A DNA stretch of 50,688 bases from Chryseobacterium sp. 39-10 (GTDB lineage: Bacteria > Bacteroidota > Bacteroidia > Flavobacteriales > Weeksellaceae), in NCBI GenBank assembly GCA_001898255.1, contig MKTK01000008.1:176990-227677 (forward strand), given 5' to 3'. Under the pieces are notes generated by a model, which was given only the letters and a program-made list of their open reading frames with translations, was not told the origin of the DNA and made no database searches. This document shows, one piece after another, positions 43,454 to 50,688 of the stretch (its first letter is position 1; every line of letters starts with the position of its first letter). Both the position numbers and the translations under genes were made by a program.

Positions 43454-46085
43454 TTCGCTGCTTTTTTTGCTGGTGGTTATTTACCTCGGACTTCTCTTTT
43501 TCATTGCATTTTTGGCAGAGAAAAAGAAGAGTAATTTCTGGGTGAACAATCCTTATATCTACTCTCTTTCATTAGCGGTGTACTGTTCGGCATGGACGTA
43601 TTACGGAAGCATTGGCGTAGCCGCCAATCAAGGTTTAGAATATCTTACCATTTACATTGGTCCGGTGATCATTATTCCGGCATGGATCTACATCATTTCC
43701 AAAATCATCAGAATTTCTCGGGTGAATAAAATCTCCAGTATTGCCGATTTTATTTCTCTCCGGTACGGAAACAGCCGTCTGTTGGGCGCCATTGTTGCCA
43801 TTGTGTGTATTCTGGCAGTAATTCCTTACATCGGTCTTCAGATTAAAGCGATCTCCGAAACTTTTCATTTAATAACCTTCAGTGAAACATCTGACAATAT
43901 TTTACTGGACAATGCAACCTATGTCGTCCTGATCATTGCACTTTTTTCTGCCTACTACGGTACCAAATACGTAGACGCATCCGAAAAAAGAATAGGCATT
44001 ATTTCGGCACTGGCATTTGAAAGTTTTTTGAAGCTTATTTTTTTCCTCATCCTTGGCTTGTTCACGGTATATGGTGTTTTTAATGGTTTTGATGATCTTT
44101 ATGAAAAAGCGTCCAAAATCCCCGATTTTGTAGAAAAAAACTCGATTAACGGTTTGGAAGGCGGCTTCAATTGGCTGCTGATGTCACTCCTTTCCATGAC
44201 TGCTATTTTTCTTTTGCCCCGTCAGTTCCATGCCACCATCATCGAGAACCGGACAGAGAAACACCTCAAAACCGCTATTTGGGTTTTTCCGCTTTATCTT
44301 TTGCTGATGAATCTCTTCGTTTTCCCGGTTGCGTGGGGCGGAAAAGTTCTTTTTATGGATCAAAATGTAAATGCTGAGTTTTATTCTATTTTGATTCCTC
44401 AAAAATTCGGCAACACCCTAATTGCAGGAATGGTTTTTTTCGGAGGACTAAGCGCCTGTATTTCAATGATTATTATCGCCAGCATTTCCCTTTCGGTAAT
44501 GCTTTCGAACAACATCATCATACCTTACGGATGGCTCAATAACTTTAAAACCGAAACCGAAAATACCAACAACAAATCTATTACCAACATCCGAAAATTC
44601 AGCATTTTTGTGATGATCATCATCGGATTTATTTTCTACAAATATTTACTGACGGGGTCAACACTTTTCTCGGTGGGTTTAACGGCATTTGTATTAACTG
44701 CGCAGCTTACGCCCTCCTTTTTTGGTGCCATTTTTTGGCGTCGCGGAAATTTTTCCGGAGCGGTAGTAGGCATTATTGCGGGAGTCATAATTTGCTATGT
44801 AAATCTCATTTTGCCCAATTATTTCGAAACCTCATACAAAGAAACTGCATTCTTTAGATTCTTCGCTATTCCTTATCTTTCACCCGTTGCGAATACTTTT
44901 TTCTGGAGTTTATTGGTTAATTCCGGTCTGTTCATCATCATTTCTAGCAGTGTGGTGGCCAATTATCGTGAGCGAAATTTTGCAGAACTGTATGTAGATA
45001 TTAATGATTATATCCAAAGTCATGAAAATGCCTATATCTGGAAAGGAATAGCACATATTTCCGACATCCGCAAAATCCTCACACGGTTTTTAGGCGAAAA
45101 GAAAACAGAACAGGCGCTGAAAATTTTTAACCTCAAATACAACATCAGCACCGAAGATGATACCGCCGATTCCCGTTTCATCAAGTTTTCCGAAAATTTA
45201 CTGAGTGGCCGCATAGGAACGGCTTCGGCAAAAATCCTGATTGAGGGCGTTACCAAAGAAGATAAAATTTCGCTTCCCGAAGTATTAAAAATACTGGAAG
45301 AATCCAAAGAAAATATAACCATTAATAAGCAACTAACCGAGCAATCGCGGCAGCTCACCAAACTCTCGTCCGATCTCCAAAATGCGAACCGAAATCTTTT
45401 GGTAAAAGATCGACAGAAAGATGAATTTCTCGACACTGTAGCCCACGAATTACGCACTCCACTTACGGCTATACGAGCAACAAGCGAAATTCTGATTGAC
45501 GATGACGAAATGCCAGTAGAAATAAGAAAAGACTTTCTCGAAAACATCATCACCGAATCTGACCGATTGAATGAAATCATTAATGACATCCTGTATCTGG
45601 ATAAGTTGGAAACGGGTCAGTTCCCATTACAGCTGCAAAAAAACAATATTATTGCCACCTTTCATAAAGCGATCAAACCACTTATTCATCTTTTGGAACA
45701 AAGGCAGCTGCACCATTCGGAGATTAATTTACTTAACCACGAAGTGTACGAATATGACGAGCAAAGAATTATTCAGGTTTTTCAAAACATCTTGGGCAAT
45801 GCACTGAAATTTACCAACGAAATGGGAACCATTCAGACCAAATTCCAAGAAAAGGACGGCCAATTGAAAATTTCCATCTTCAATACCGGAAAAACGATTC
45901 CGGAAGAGGATTTACATTTTATATTCGATAAGTTTTACCAAAGTCAGAATCAAAACCTGCAAAAACCCATAGGAAGCGGACTAGGTTTGGCTATTTGTAA
46001 AAAAATCATCGATGCACATGGAGGAGAAATAGCCGTGAAAAACAAAGAAATTGGAGTCACTTTCGAGATTGTACTTCATGGGTGA
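43446..46085 (+). CDS. Hybrid Na+/solute symporter-histidine kinase (CrbS/CbrA-like)
   Basis: 879 residues from ATG 43446. Residues about 1-530 are a 13-TM sodium:solute symporter domain (YCSAWTYYGSIGVAANQG, SSIADFISLRYGNSRLLGAIVAIV, RQFHATIIENRTEKHLKTA). A cytoplasmic linker (residues about 540-640) leads to a dimerisation helix with the phospho-acceptor His near residue 667 (DTVAHELRTPLTAIRATSE) and an HATPase_c domain with N box (NILGNALKFTN), and the G2 box GSGLGLAICKKIIDAHGG. It should sense a transported acid and phosphorylate a response regulator. In Vibrio and Pseudomonas, CrbS/CrbR of this type turns on acs; here a response regulator and two acyl-CoA ligases follow directly. Confidence 0.93.
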   Translation: MNSSLLFLLVVIYLGLLFFIAFLAEKKKSNFWVNNPYIYSLSLAVYCSAWTYYGSIGVAANQGLEYLTIYIGPVIIIPAWIYIISKIIRISRVNKISSIADFISLRYGNSRLLGAIVAIVCILAVIPYIGLQIKAISETFHLITFSETSDNILLDNATYVVLIIALFSAYYGTKYVDASEKRIGIISALAFESFLKLIFFLILGLFTVYGVFNGFDDLYEKASKIPDFVEKNSINGLEGGFNWLLMSLLSMTAIFLLPRQFHATIIENRTEKHLKTAIWVFPLYLLLMNLFVFPVAWGGKVLFMDQNVNAEFYSILIPQKFGNTLIAGMVFFGGLSACISMIIIASISLSVMLSNNIIIPYGWLNNFKTETENTNNKSITNIRKFSIFVMIIIGFIFYKYLLTGSTLFSVGLTAFVLTAQLTPSFFGAIFWRRGNFSGAVVGIIAGVIICYVNLILPNYFETSYKETAFFRFFAIPYLSPVANTFFWSLLVNSGLFIIISSSVVANYRERNFAELYVDINDYIQSHENAYIWKGIAHISDIRKILTRFLGEKKTEQALKIFNLKYNISTEDDTADSRFIKFSENLLSGRIGTASAKILIEGVTKEDKISLPEVLKILEESKENITINKQLTEQSRQLTKLSSDLQNANRNLLVKDRQKDEFLDTVAHELRTPLTAIRATSEILIDDDEMPVEIRKDFLENIITESDRLNEIINDILYLDKLETGQFPLQLQKNNIIATFHKAIKPLIHLLEQRQLHHSEINLLNHEVYEYDEQRIIQVFQNILGNALKFTNEMGTIQTKFQEKDGQLKISIFNTGKTIPEEDLHFIFDKFYQSQNQNLQKPIGSGLGLAICKKIIDAHGGEIAVKNKEIGVTFEIVLHG

Positions 46086-46157
46086 TTCTAATATAAAACG
46101 CTAAGAGAAAAGGATAAATTAAAAGAAAGATTAGCGGAACAACAAAAAGATTGAACA

Positions 46158-46520
46158 ATGAAAAAAATTGTAATTGCAGACGACGAACATAAAATCATCA
46201 TGACGCTGGAATATGCTTTCCGAAAAAATGGATATGAGGTTTTTATTGCCCGGGATGGCTCTGAAGTTTTAGATATCCTAAAAGAAGAAATACCGGACAT
46301 CATCCTTCTTGATATTATGATGCCCAACGTGGATGGATACACTACCCTGGCTGAAATTAAGAAAAATGAAAAACTCAAAAATGTAAAGGTGATTTTCCTC
46401 TCGGCAAAATCTGGCGAGGCAGACATCAAAAAAGGCCTCGATCTGGGCGCAGATGCCTATATTACAAAACCCTACTCTATTAAAAAACTCATGGAGAAAG
46501 TGGACGAACTCTTAAAGTAA
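46158..46520 (+). CDS. Single-domain response regulator (CheY-like)
   Basis: 120 residues, a receiver domain only. Acidic pocket Asp8-Asp9, phosphorylation site Asp52 (LLDIMMP), Ser82 in the Thr/Ser switch position and Lys104 (ITKPYS). No DNA-binding or enzymatic output domain is present, unlike CrbR, which carries a LuxR HTH. The gene lies 72 bp after the kinase and 36 bp before the PrpE-like ligase, so it is surely the kinase's partner. It must act by protein-protein contact, with an unknown regulator or enzyme. Confidence 0.93.
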   Translation: MKKIVIADDEHKIIMTLEYAFRKNGYEVFIARDGSEVLDILKEEIPDIILLDIMMPNVDGYTTLAEIKKNEKLKNVKVIFLSAKSGEADIKKGLDLGADAYITKPYSIKKLMEKVDELLK

Positions 46521-46556
46521 ACCCTATTACAAGAAATAACAATAAAAATCTTAACA

Positions 46557-48443
46557 ATGAAAGCGCAAGAAATGTTCAACCAAAGTGTTGAAGACAAAGT
46601 GCAATTTTGGACAGAACAAGCCAAAGAAATCAAATGGTTTAAGTTCCCGGAAAGCATCCTTTCTGAAGATGAAAACGGCTACCCACAATGGTTTAGTGAC
46701 GGGCAACTCAACATGTCTTATCTGTGTATAGACCGGCATATTGAAGATGGATATGGTGATCAGATTGCTGTCATTTATGATTCTCCGGTTACCGAAACTC
46801 AGCAAAAATACACTTTCAACGAGCTAAAGCATGAAGTAACAAAGCTCGCCGGCGGTCTGCAATCATTAGGTTTAAAGAAAGGCGACACGGCGGTTATTTA
46901 CATGCCAATGATTCCACAAACACTTTTTGCCATGTTGGCTTGTGCAAGGATTGGTGTAATCCACAACGTTGTATTTGGTGGTTTTGCCCCCAATGAACTG
47001 GTGGTGCGCATTGACGATTGTAAACCCAAAGTGCTCATTACCTCTACAGCAGGCGTTGAAATTGCCAGGAGAATTCCCTATTTGCCATTGGTGGAAGAAG
47101 CCATTCGGCTGGCTCAAGATAAAGTGGAGCATGTAATTGTCTATAACAGACAACTTGTTGATAATGATCATGAATATTTTGAGGGAACCATCGATTATAA
47201 AGAACTGCTCGAGAAATCAACACCCGCAGATTATGTTTCGGTAGAATCCACCCATCCGCTCTATTTACTTTACACCTCCGGAACCACCGGAAAACCCAAA
47301 GGAGTTGCACGCGACACCGGCGGACATGCCACAGCATTAAAATTTTCCATGAAATACCACTACGGCATGCAACCCGGAGAAACCTTCTGGGCAGCATCTG
47401 ATTTTGGTTGGGCAGTTGGGCATAGCTACATGGTTTACGCCCCTTTGCTGAACAGAAATACAACGATTGTTTTTGAAGGAAAACCTATTATGACACCGGA
47501 TGCAGGAACCTTCTGGCGAGTAATCTCCGAACATAAAGTAAACGTCATGTTTACCGCGCCTACTGCCATACGAGCCATTAAAAAAGAAGATCCCAACGGT
47601 GAACTCATCAAAAAATATGACCTTTCAAATTACAGAATGCAATTCTTGGCTGGCGAGCGTTGCGATGTGGCAACACTCGACTGGTTTGCAGAACACCTGA
47701 AAGTACCGGCAATTGATCACTGGTGGCAAACAGAATCTGGTTCGCCAATGCTCGGTTTGCTTACCTATTTTGAAGATTATCATATTAAACGAGCTTCTGC
47801 AGGAAAGCCGGTACCAGGATACGATATTAAGGTGTTCGACGAAAATGGTTACGAGCTCGATCCGCACCACGAAGGTTTCCTTGTTATTAAACTTCCGCTG
47901 GCACCCGGCGCTTTGCTGGGAATTTGGAATGATTTTGAGCGCTTCCAAAGCAGTTATCTGTCTCAATTTCCTGGCTACTATTTCTCCGGCGATGGCGCCA
48001 TTAAGGATGAAGATGGATATATTTTTGTCACCGGACGTGTGGATGATGTGATCAATGTTGCGGGCCACCGACTTTCCACGTCAGAAATGGAAGAAGTCGT
48101 TTCGTCCAACATCGACATTGCAGAATGTGCTGTAGTAGGTATTGAGGATCAACTCAAAGGACAAATCCCGTTTGCCATTGTGGTAACCAAAGCAGGTGTT
48201 GAAAAATCCGAATCAGAAATTGAAAAAGAAATTGTTAAATTAGTTCGCGAAAAAATAGGAGCAGTTGCTTCTTTAAAAAATGTGATGGTGGTCAACAGAT
48301 TGCCCAAAACAAGATCTGGTAAAATCCTTAGAAAACTCATCAGAACGATGCTGGACGGTAAAGAATTTCAAATGCCGTCAACCATTGATGATGAAACAAT
48401 TGTGGAAGAAATTCAGGACAAAATACGAGCAAGCAGAAAATGA
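46557..48443 (+). CDS. prpE: Acyl-CoA synthetase, propionate-CoA ligase (PrpE/ACSS3) type
   Basis: 628 residues. ACS-family motifs: YTSGTTGKPKGVAR (P-loop, near residue 240), WWQTESGSPM, FSGDGAIKDEDGYIFVTGRVDDV and the catalytic Lys near residue 589 in RLPKTRSGKILRK. The sequence between (LNRNTTIVFEGKPIMTPDAG, MFTAPTAIRAIKKEDPNG) is closer to PrpE/ACSS3 than to Acs, so propionate is the likely preferred substrate, with acetate possible. It activates the acid via an acyl-AMP to acyl-CoA. It stands between the response regulator and acs in one operon. Substrate choice rests on similarity only. Confidence 0.85.
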   Translation: MKAQEMFNQSVEDKVQFWTEQAKEIKWFKFPESILSEDENGYPQWFSDGQLNMSYLCIDRHIEDGYGDQIAVIYDSPVTETQQKYTFNELKHEVTKLAGGLQSLGLKKGDTAVIYMPMIPQTLFAMLACARIGVIHNVVFGGFAPNELVVRIDDCKPKVLITSTAGVEIARRIPYLPLVEEAIRLAQDKVEHVIVYNRQLVDNDHEYFEGTIDYKELLEKSTPADYVSVESTHPLYLLYTSGTTGKPKGVARDTGGHATALKFSMKYHYGMQPGETFWAASDFGWAVGHSYMVYAPLLNRNTTIVFEGKPIMTPDAGTFWRVISEHKVNVMFTAPTAIRAIKKEDPNGELIKKYDLSNYRMQFLAGERCDVATLDWFAEHLKVPAIDHWWQTESGSPMLGLLTYFEDYHIKRASAGKPVPGYDIKVFDENGYELDPHHEGFLVIKLPLAPGALLGIWNDFERFQSSYLSQFPGYYFSGDGAIKDEDGYIFVTGRVDDVINVAGHRLSTSEMEEVVSSNIDIAECAVVGIEDQLKGQIPFAIVVTKAGVEKSESEIEKEIVKLVREKIGAVASLKNVMVVNRLPKTRSGKILRKLIRTMLDGKEFQMPSTIDDETIVEEIQDKIRASRK

Positions 48444-48500
48444 TTAAATCCCTATTCAAAAATAATGATAAACATTGAGAAAAACTGAAAAATTAACCCT

Positions 48501-50408
48501 ATGAAAAATTTGTTTATTGACGACCTGCCTGATTATTTCAAGCAGTATAAAAAATCCATCAAGAATCCGAAAAAATTCTGGGACAAGATTGCCGACGAAG
48601 GTTTTGTGTGGTACCAACGCTGGTCCAAAGTGGTAGAATATGATATGCAGGAAGCCAAAATTAAATGGTTCAAAAATGCGAAGCTCAATATCACCAAAAA
48701 CTGTCTGGATCGGCATTTGTCGTCTCGGGGCGATAAAACGGCCATCATTTGGGAACCCAACAATCCTAAAGAAGAGCCGCAGCATATTTCGTACAAAGAA
48801 CTGCACGAAAGAGTTTGCAAAATGGCCAATGTACTTCGTGATTTGGGTGTGCAAAAAGGTGACCGCGTATGTATTTATCTGCCCATGATCCCTGAGCTTG
48901 CTGTATGCATGCTGGCATGTGCAAGATTGGGAGCGATTCACTCGGTGATTTTTGCCGGCTTTTCCGATACAGCAGTTGCCTCCCGTGTGAACGATTGCGA
49001 AGCGAAACTCATCATCTGCTCCGACGGAAGTTACCGTGGAAATAAAGCCATCGACTTAAAAGGCATCATTGACAAAGCCGTAGAAAAATGCCCCACCATT
49101 GAAAGTGTGCTGGTAGTGAAAAGAACTGGTGGAAACGTCAGCATGAAAGAAGGCCGCGACATTTGGTTGCACCCTCTTTACGACCTTGCACCCTCCGATT
49201 TTGTATCGGTGATCATGGATGCGGAAGATCCACTTTTTATCCTTTACACATCGGGCTCCACGGGAAAACCAAAGGGAATGATGCACACTACAGCCGGTTA
49301 TATGGTTTACACCGCCTACACCTTTAAAAATATATTTAATTACAAAGAAAACGACATCTATTGGTGCACCGCCGATATCGGGTGGATCACTGGCCATTCC
49401 TATATTTTGTATGGCCCACTTGTGAACGGAGCAACAACCGTTATTTTTGAAGGAGTGCCTACCTATCCTGAACCAGATCGCTTCTGGGAAGTTATTGAAA
49501 AACATAAAGTAACTCAATTTTACACGGCTCCAACTGCAATTCGTTCATTAGCCAAGGAATCTACAGAATGGGTAGAGAAACATGACCTCTCCACATTACG
49601 CGTAATTGGATCGGTGGGCGAACCCATCAACGACGAAGCTTGGCATTGGTACAACGACCATGTCGGGAAGAAGAAATGCCCCATTGTAGATACCTGGTGG
49701 CAAACCGAAACGGGAGGTATTATGATTTCGCCTATTCCGTTTGTAACCCCTACAAAACCAACTTATGCTACCCTTCCTCTTCCCGGAATACAGCCCGTTT
49801 TAATGGACGATAAACGCAACGAAATTACCGGTAACCAGGTGGATGGAAATTTATGCATCCGTTTTCCGTGGCCGGGCATTGCAAGAACCATTTGGGGCGA
49901 TCATCAGCGGTACAAGGAAACGTATTTCTCGGCATTTCCGGGAAAATATTTCACAGGCGATGGTGCTTTGCGCGACGAAACCGGCTATTATAGAATTACC
50001 GGTCGTGTAGATGATGTGATTATCGTTTCCGGACACAACCTCGGTACAGCACCAATTGAAGATAGCATTAACCAGCATCCTGCAGTGGCTGAATCCGCAA
50101 TCGTAGGGTATCCGCACGATATTAAAGGAAGTGCACTTTATGGTTATGTGATCCTGAAAGATTCCGGTGAAAGCCGCGACCGAGAGAACCTTAGAAAGGA
50201 AATTAACCAACTGATTACCGACACCATTGGTCCAATCGCGAAACTGGATAAAATTCAGTTTGTGTCAGCATTGCCAAAAACACGATCGGGAAAAATCATG
50301 CGGCGTATTTTACGAAAAATTGCTGAAGGAGACTTTGCTAATTTTGGTGACACTTCTACCCTTTTGAATCCGGAAATTGTAGACGAAATCAAAAACGAAA
50401 AAATCTGA
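48501..50408 (+). CDS. acs: Acetyl-CoA synthetase
   Basis: 635 residues, the usual Acs length. YTSGSTGKPKGMMHTT near residue 247, DTWWQTETGGIMISP (with the Trp of the acetate pocket), FTGDGALRDETGYYRITGRVDDVI and SGHNLGTAPIEDS, and the catalytic, acetylation-regulated Lys near residue 597 in LPKTRSGKIMRRILRKIAEGD. It makes acetyl-CoA from acetate, ATP and CoA. It is the last gene of the kinase-regulator-ligase operon; a strong terminator follows. Confidence 0.95.
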   Translation: MKNLFIDDLPDYFKQYKKSIKNPKKFWDKIADEGFVWYQRWSKVVEYDMQEAKIKWFKNAKLNITKNCLDRHLSSRGDKTAIIWEPNNPKEEPQHISYKELHERVCKMANVLRDLGVQKGDRVCIYLPMIPELAVCMLACARLGAIHSVIFAGFSDTAVASRVNDCEAKLIICSDGSYRGNKAIDLKGIIDKAVEKCPTIESVLVVKRTGGNVSMKEGRDIWLHPLYDLAPSDFVSVIMDAEDPLFILYTSGSTGKPKGMMHTTAGYMVYTAYTFKNIFNYKENDIYWCTADIGWITGHSYILYGPLVNGATTVIFEGVPTYPEPDRFWEVIEKHKVTQFYTAPTAIRSLAKESTEWVEKHDLSTLRVIGSVGEPINDEAWHWYNDHVGKKKCPIVDTWWQTETGGIMISPIPFVTPTKPTYATLPLPGIQPVLMDDKRNEITGNQVDGNLCIRFPWPGIARTIWGDHQRYKETYFSAFPGKYFTGDGALRDETGYYRITGRVDDVIIVSGHNLGTAPIEDSINQHPAVAESAIVGYPHDIKGSALYGYVILKDSGESRDRENLRKEINQLITDTIGPIAKLDKIQFVSALPKTRSGKIMRRILRKIAEGDFANFGDTSTLLNPEIVDEIKNEKI

Positions 50409-50434
50409 TTCGGCATTGCAATTCATTTCCAAGG

Positions 50435-50460
50435 CCTCACTGCAAAGTGAGGTTTTTTTT
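50435..50460 (+). terminator. Rho-independent terminator after acs
   Basis: CCTCACT-GCAA-AGTGAGG (7 bp, GNRA loop) followed by eight T, 26 bp after the stop. Confidence 0.9.
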
Positions 50461-50493
50461 AAGTACTCACTTTCAAAATCCTTTGCAAAGCAG

Positions 50494-50501
50494 TACCTTT
50501 G
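50494..50501 (+). promoter_or_regulatory. Predicted -7 element of the transaldolase/FSA gene
   Basis: TACCTTTG matches TAnnTTTG; a TTTC stands near the -33 position. The 5' UTR would be about 34 nt. Confidence 0.35.
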
Positions 50502-50538
50502 TTGAAATTGAAAAATCAATCACTTAATACAAAAAATC

Positions 50539-50688
50539 ATGAAATTTTTTATTGACACCGCCAATCTGGAGCAAATCAAAGAAGCGCAGGATTTAGGAAT
50601 TTTAGACGGCGTTACCACCAATCCTTCCCTAATGGCTAAAGAAGGAATAAACGGTAAGGAAGCCATTCTAAACCATTACCGCACCATT
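50539..50688 (+). CDS. Transaldolase / fructose-6-phosphate aldolase family, 5' part
   Basis: The first 50 codons are present; the rest lies beyond the window. [20 protein letters not shown] is the usual start of the short (about 215-residue) transaldolase group, and [13 protein letters not shown] contains the T-T-N-P-S-L motif of the barrel. The active-site Lys lies outside the window. It is probably the small transaldolase of the pentose phosphate pathway or an FSA; the two cannot be told apart here. Confidence 0.9.
   Translation, partial: MKFFIDTANLEQIKEAQDLGILDGVTTNPSLMAKEGINGKEAILNHYRTI

Overview
The window comes from a flavobacterium, most likely of the Chryseobacterium/Kaistella group (Weeksellaceae, Bacteroidota). 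Four things point there: a T9SS-type sorting tail, promoters of the flavobacterial form TTG-N17-23-TAnnTTTG with no clear Shine-Dalgarno sequences, RND-OMF and exonuclease-DnaE fusions typical of the phylum, and small HTH 'transposase-like' proteins common in Chryseobacterium. I saw no rRNA, tRNA, CRISPR array, prophage or complete insertion sequence.

Layout. 1-5.8 kb (minus): a heavy-metal efflux operon of a small His-rich exported protein, a CzcA-type RND pump fused to its TolC-like outer-membrane factor, and a periplasmic adaptor cut by the window edge. 5.9-12.4 kb: a TrmH/SpoU RNA methyltransferase head-to-head with an Omp85 lipoprotein, then a TolB-propeller/M28 peptidase/PDZ protein and a small beta-barrel protein. 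12.5-14.9 kb (minus): a two-gene ThrE-type exporter (YjjP/YjjB-like) and a DUF3078 protein. 15.2-16.7 kb: an RCC1-repeat protein with a T9SS tail. 16.9-18.0 kb (minus): three small AT-rich genes, two of them HTH proteins. 18.2-22.2 kb: two paralogous membrane regulators (TPR, one TM segment, AraC HTH) transcribed away from each other. 22.4-26.3 kb: a run of exported proteins of unknown role, including an RCC1 protein broken by one extra G in a G7 tract. 26.6-27.8 kb: a beta-lactamase-fold serine hydrolase. 27.8-32.4 kb (minus): dnaE with an N-terminal proofreading domain. 32.8-39.1 kb (minus): the pyrimidine operon pyrB-carA-(serine hydrolase)-carB, with an attenuator-like leader before pyrB. 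39.3-50.4 kb (plus): a zinc-ribbon/HTH protein, a DcaP-like porin, an MHS-family transporter, a small membrane protein, then a CrbS-like SSS-histidine kinase, a single-domain response regulator, a propionyl-CoA-synthetase-like ligase and acetyl-CoA synthetase. 50.5 kb on: the start of a transaldolase/FSA gene.

How they work together. The 39-50 kb block reads as one physiological unit: outer-membrane entry (porin), inner-membrane uptake (MHS symporter), sensing (symporter-domain kinase plus response regulator) and activation of short-chain acids to acyl-CoA (PrpE-like, Acs). The pyr block makes carbamoyl phosphate and carbamoyl aspartate; its leader carries a terminator overlapped by a 19-codon reading frame, as in the E. 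coli pyrBI attenuator. The most testable candidates for something new are this leader, the Zn-ribbon/HTH protein beside the acetate module, the hydrolase inside the pyr operon, the G-tract frameshift, and the RND-OMF polyprotein with an internal signal peptide.
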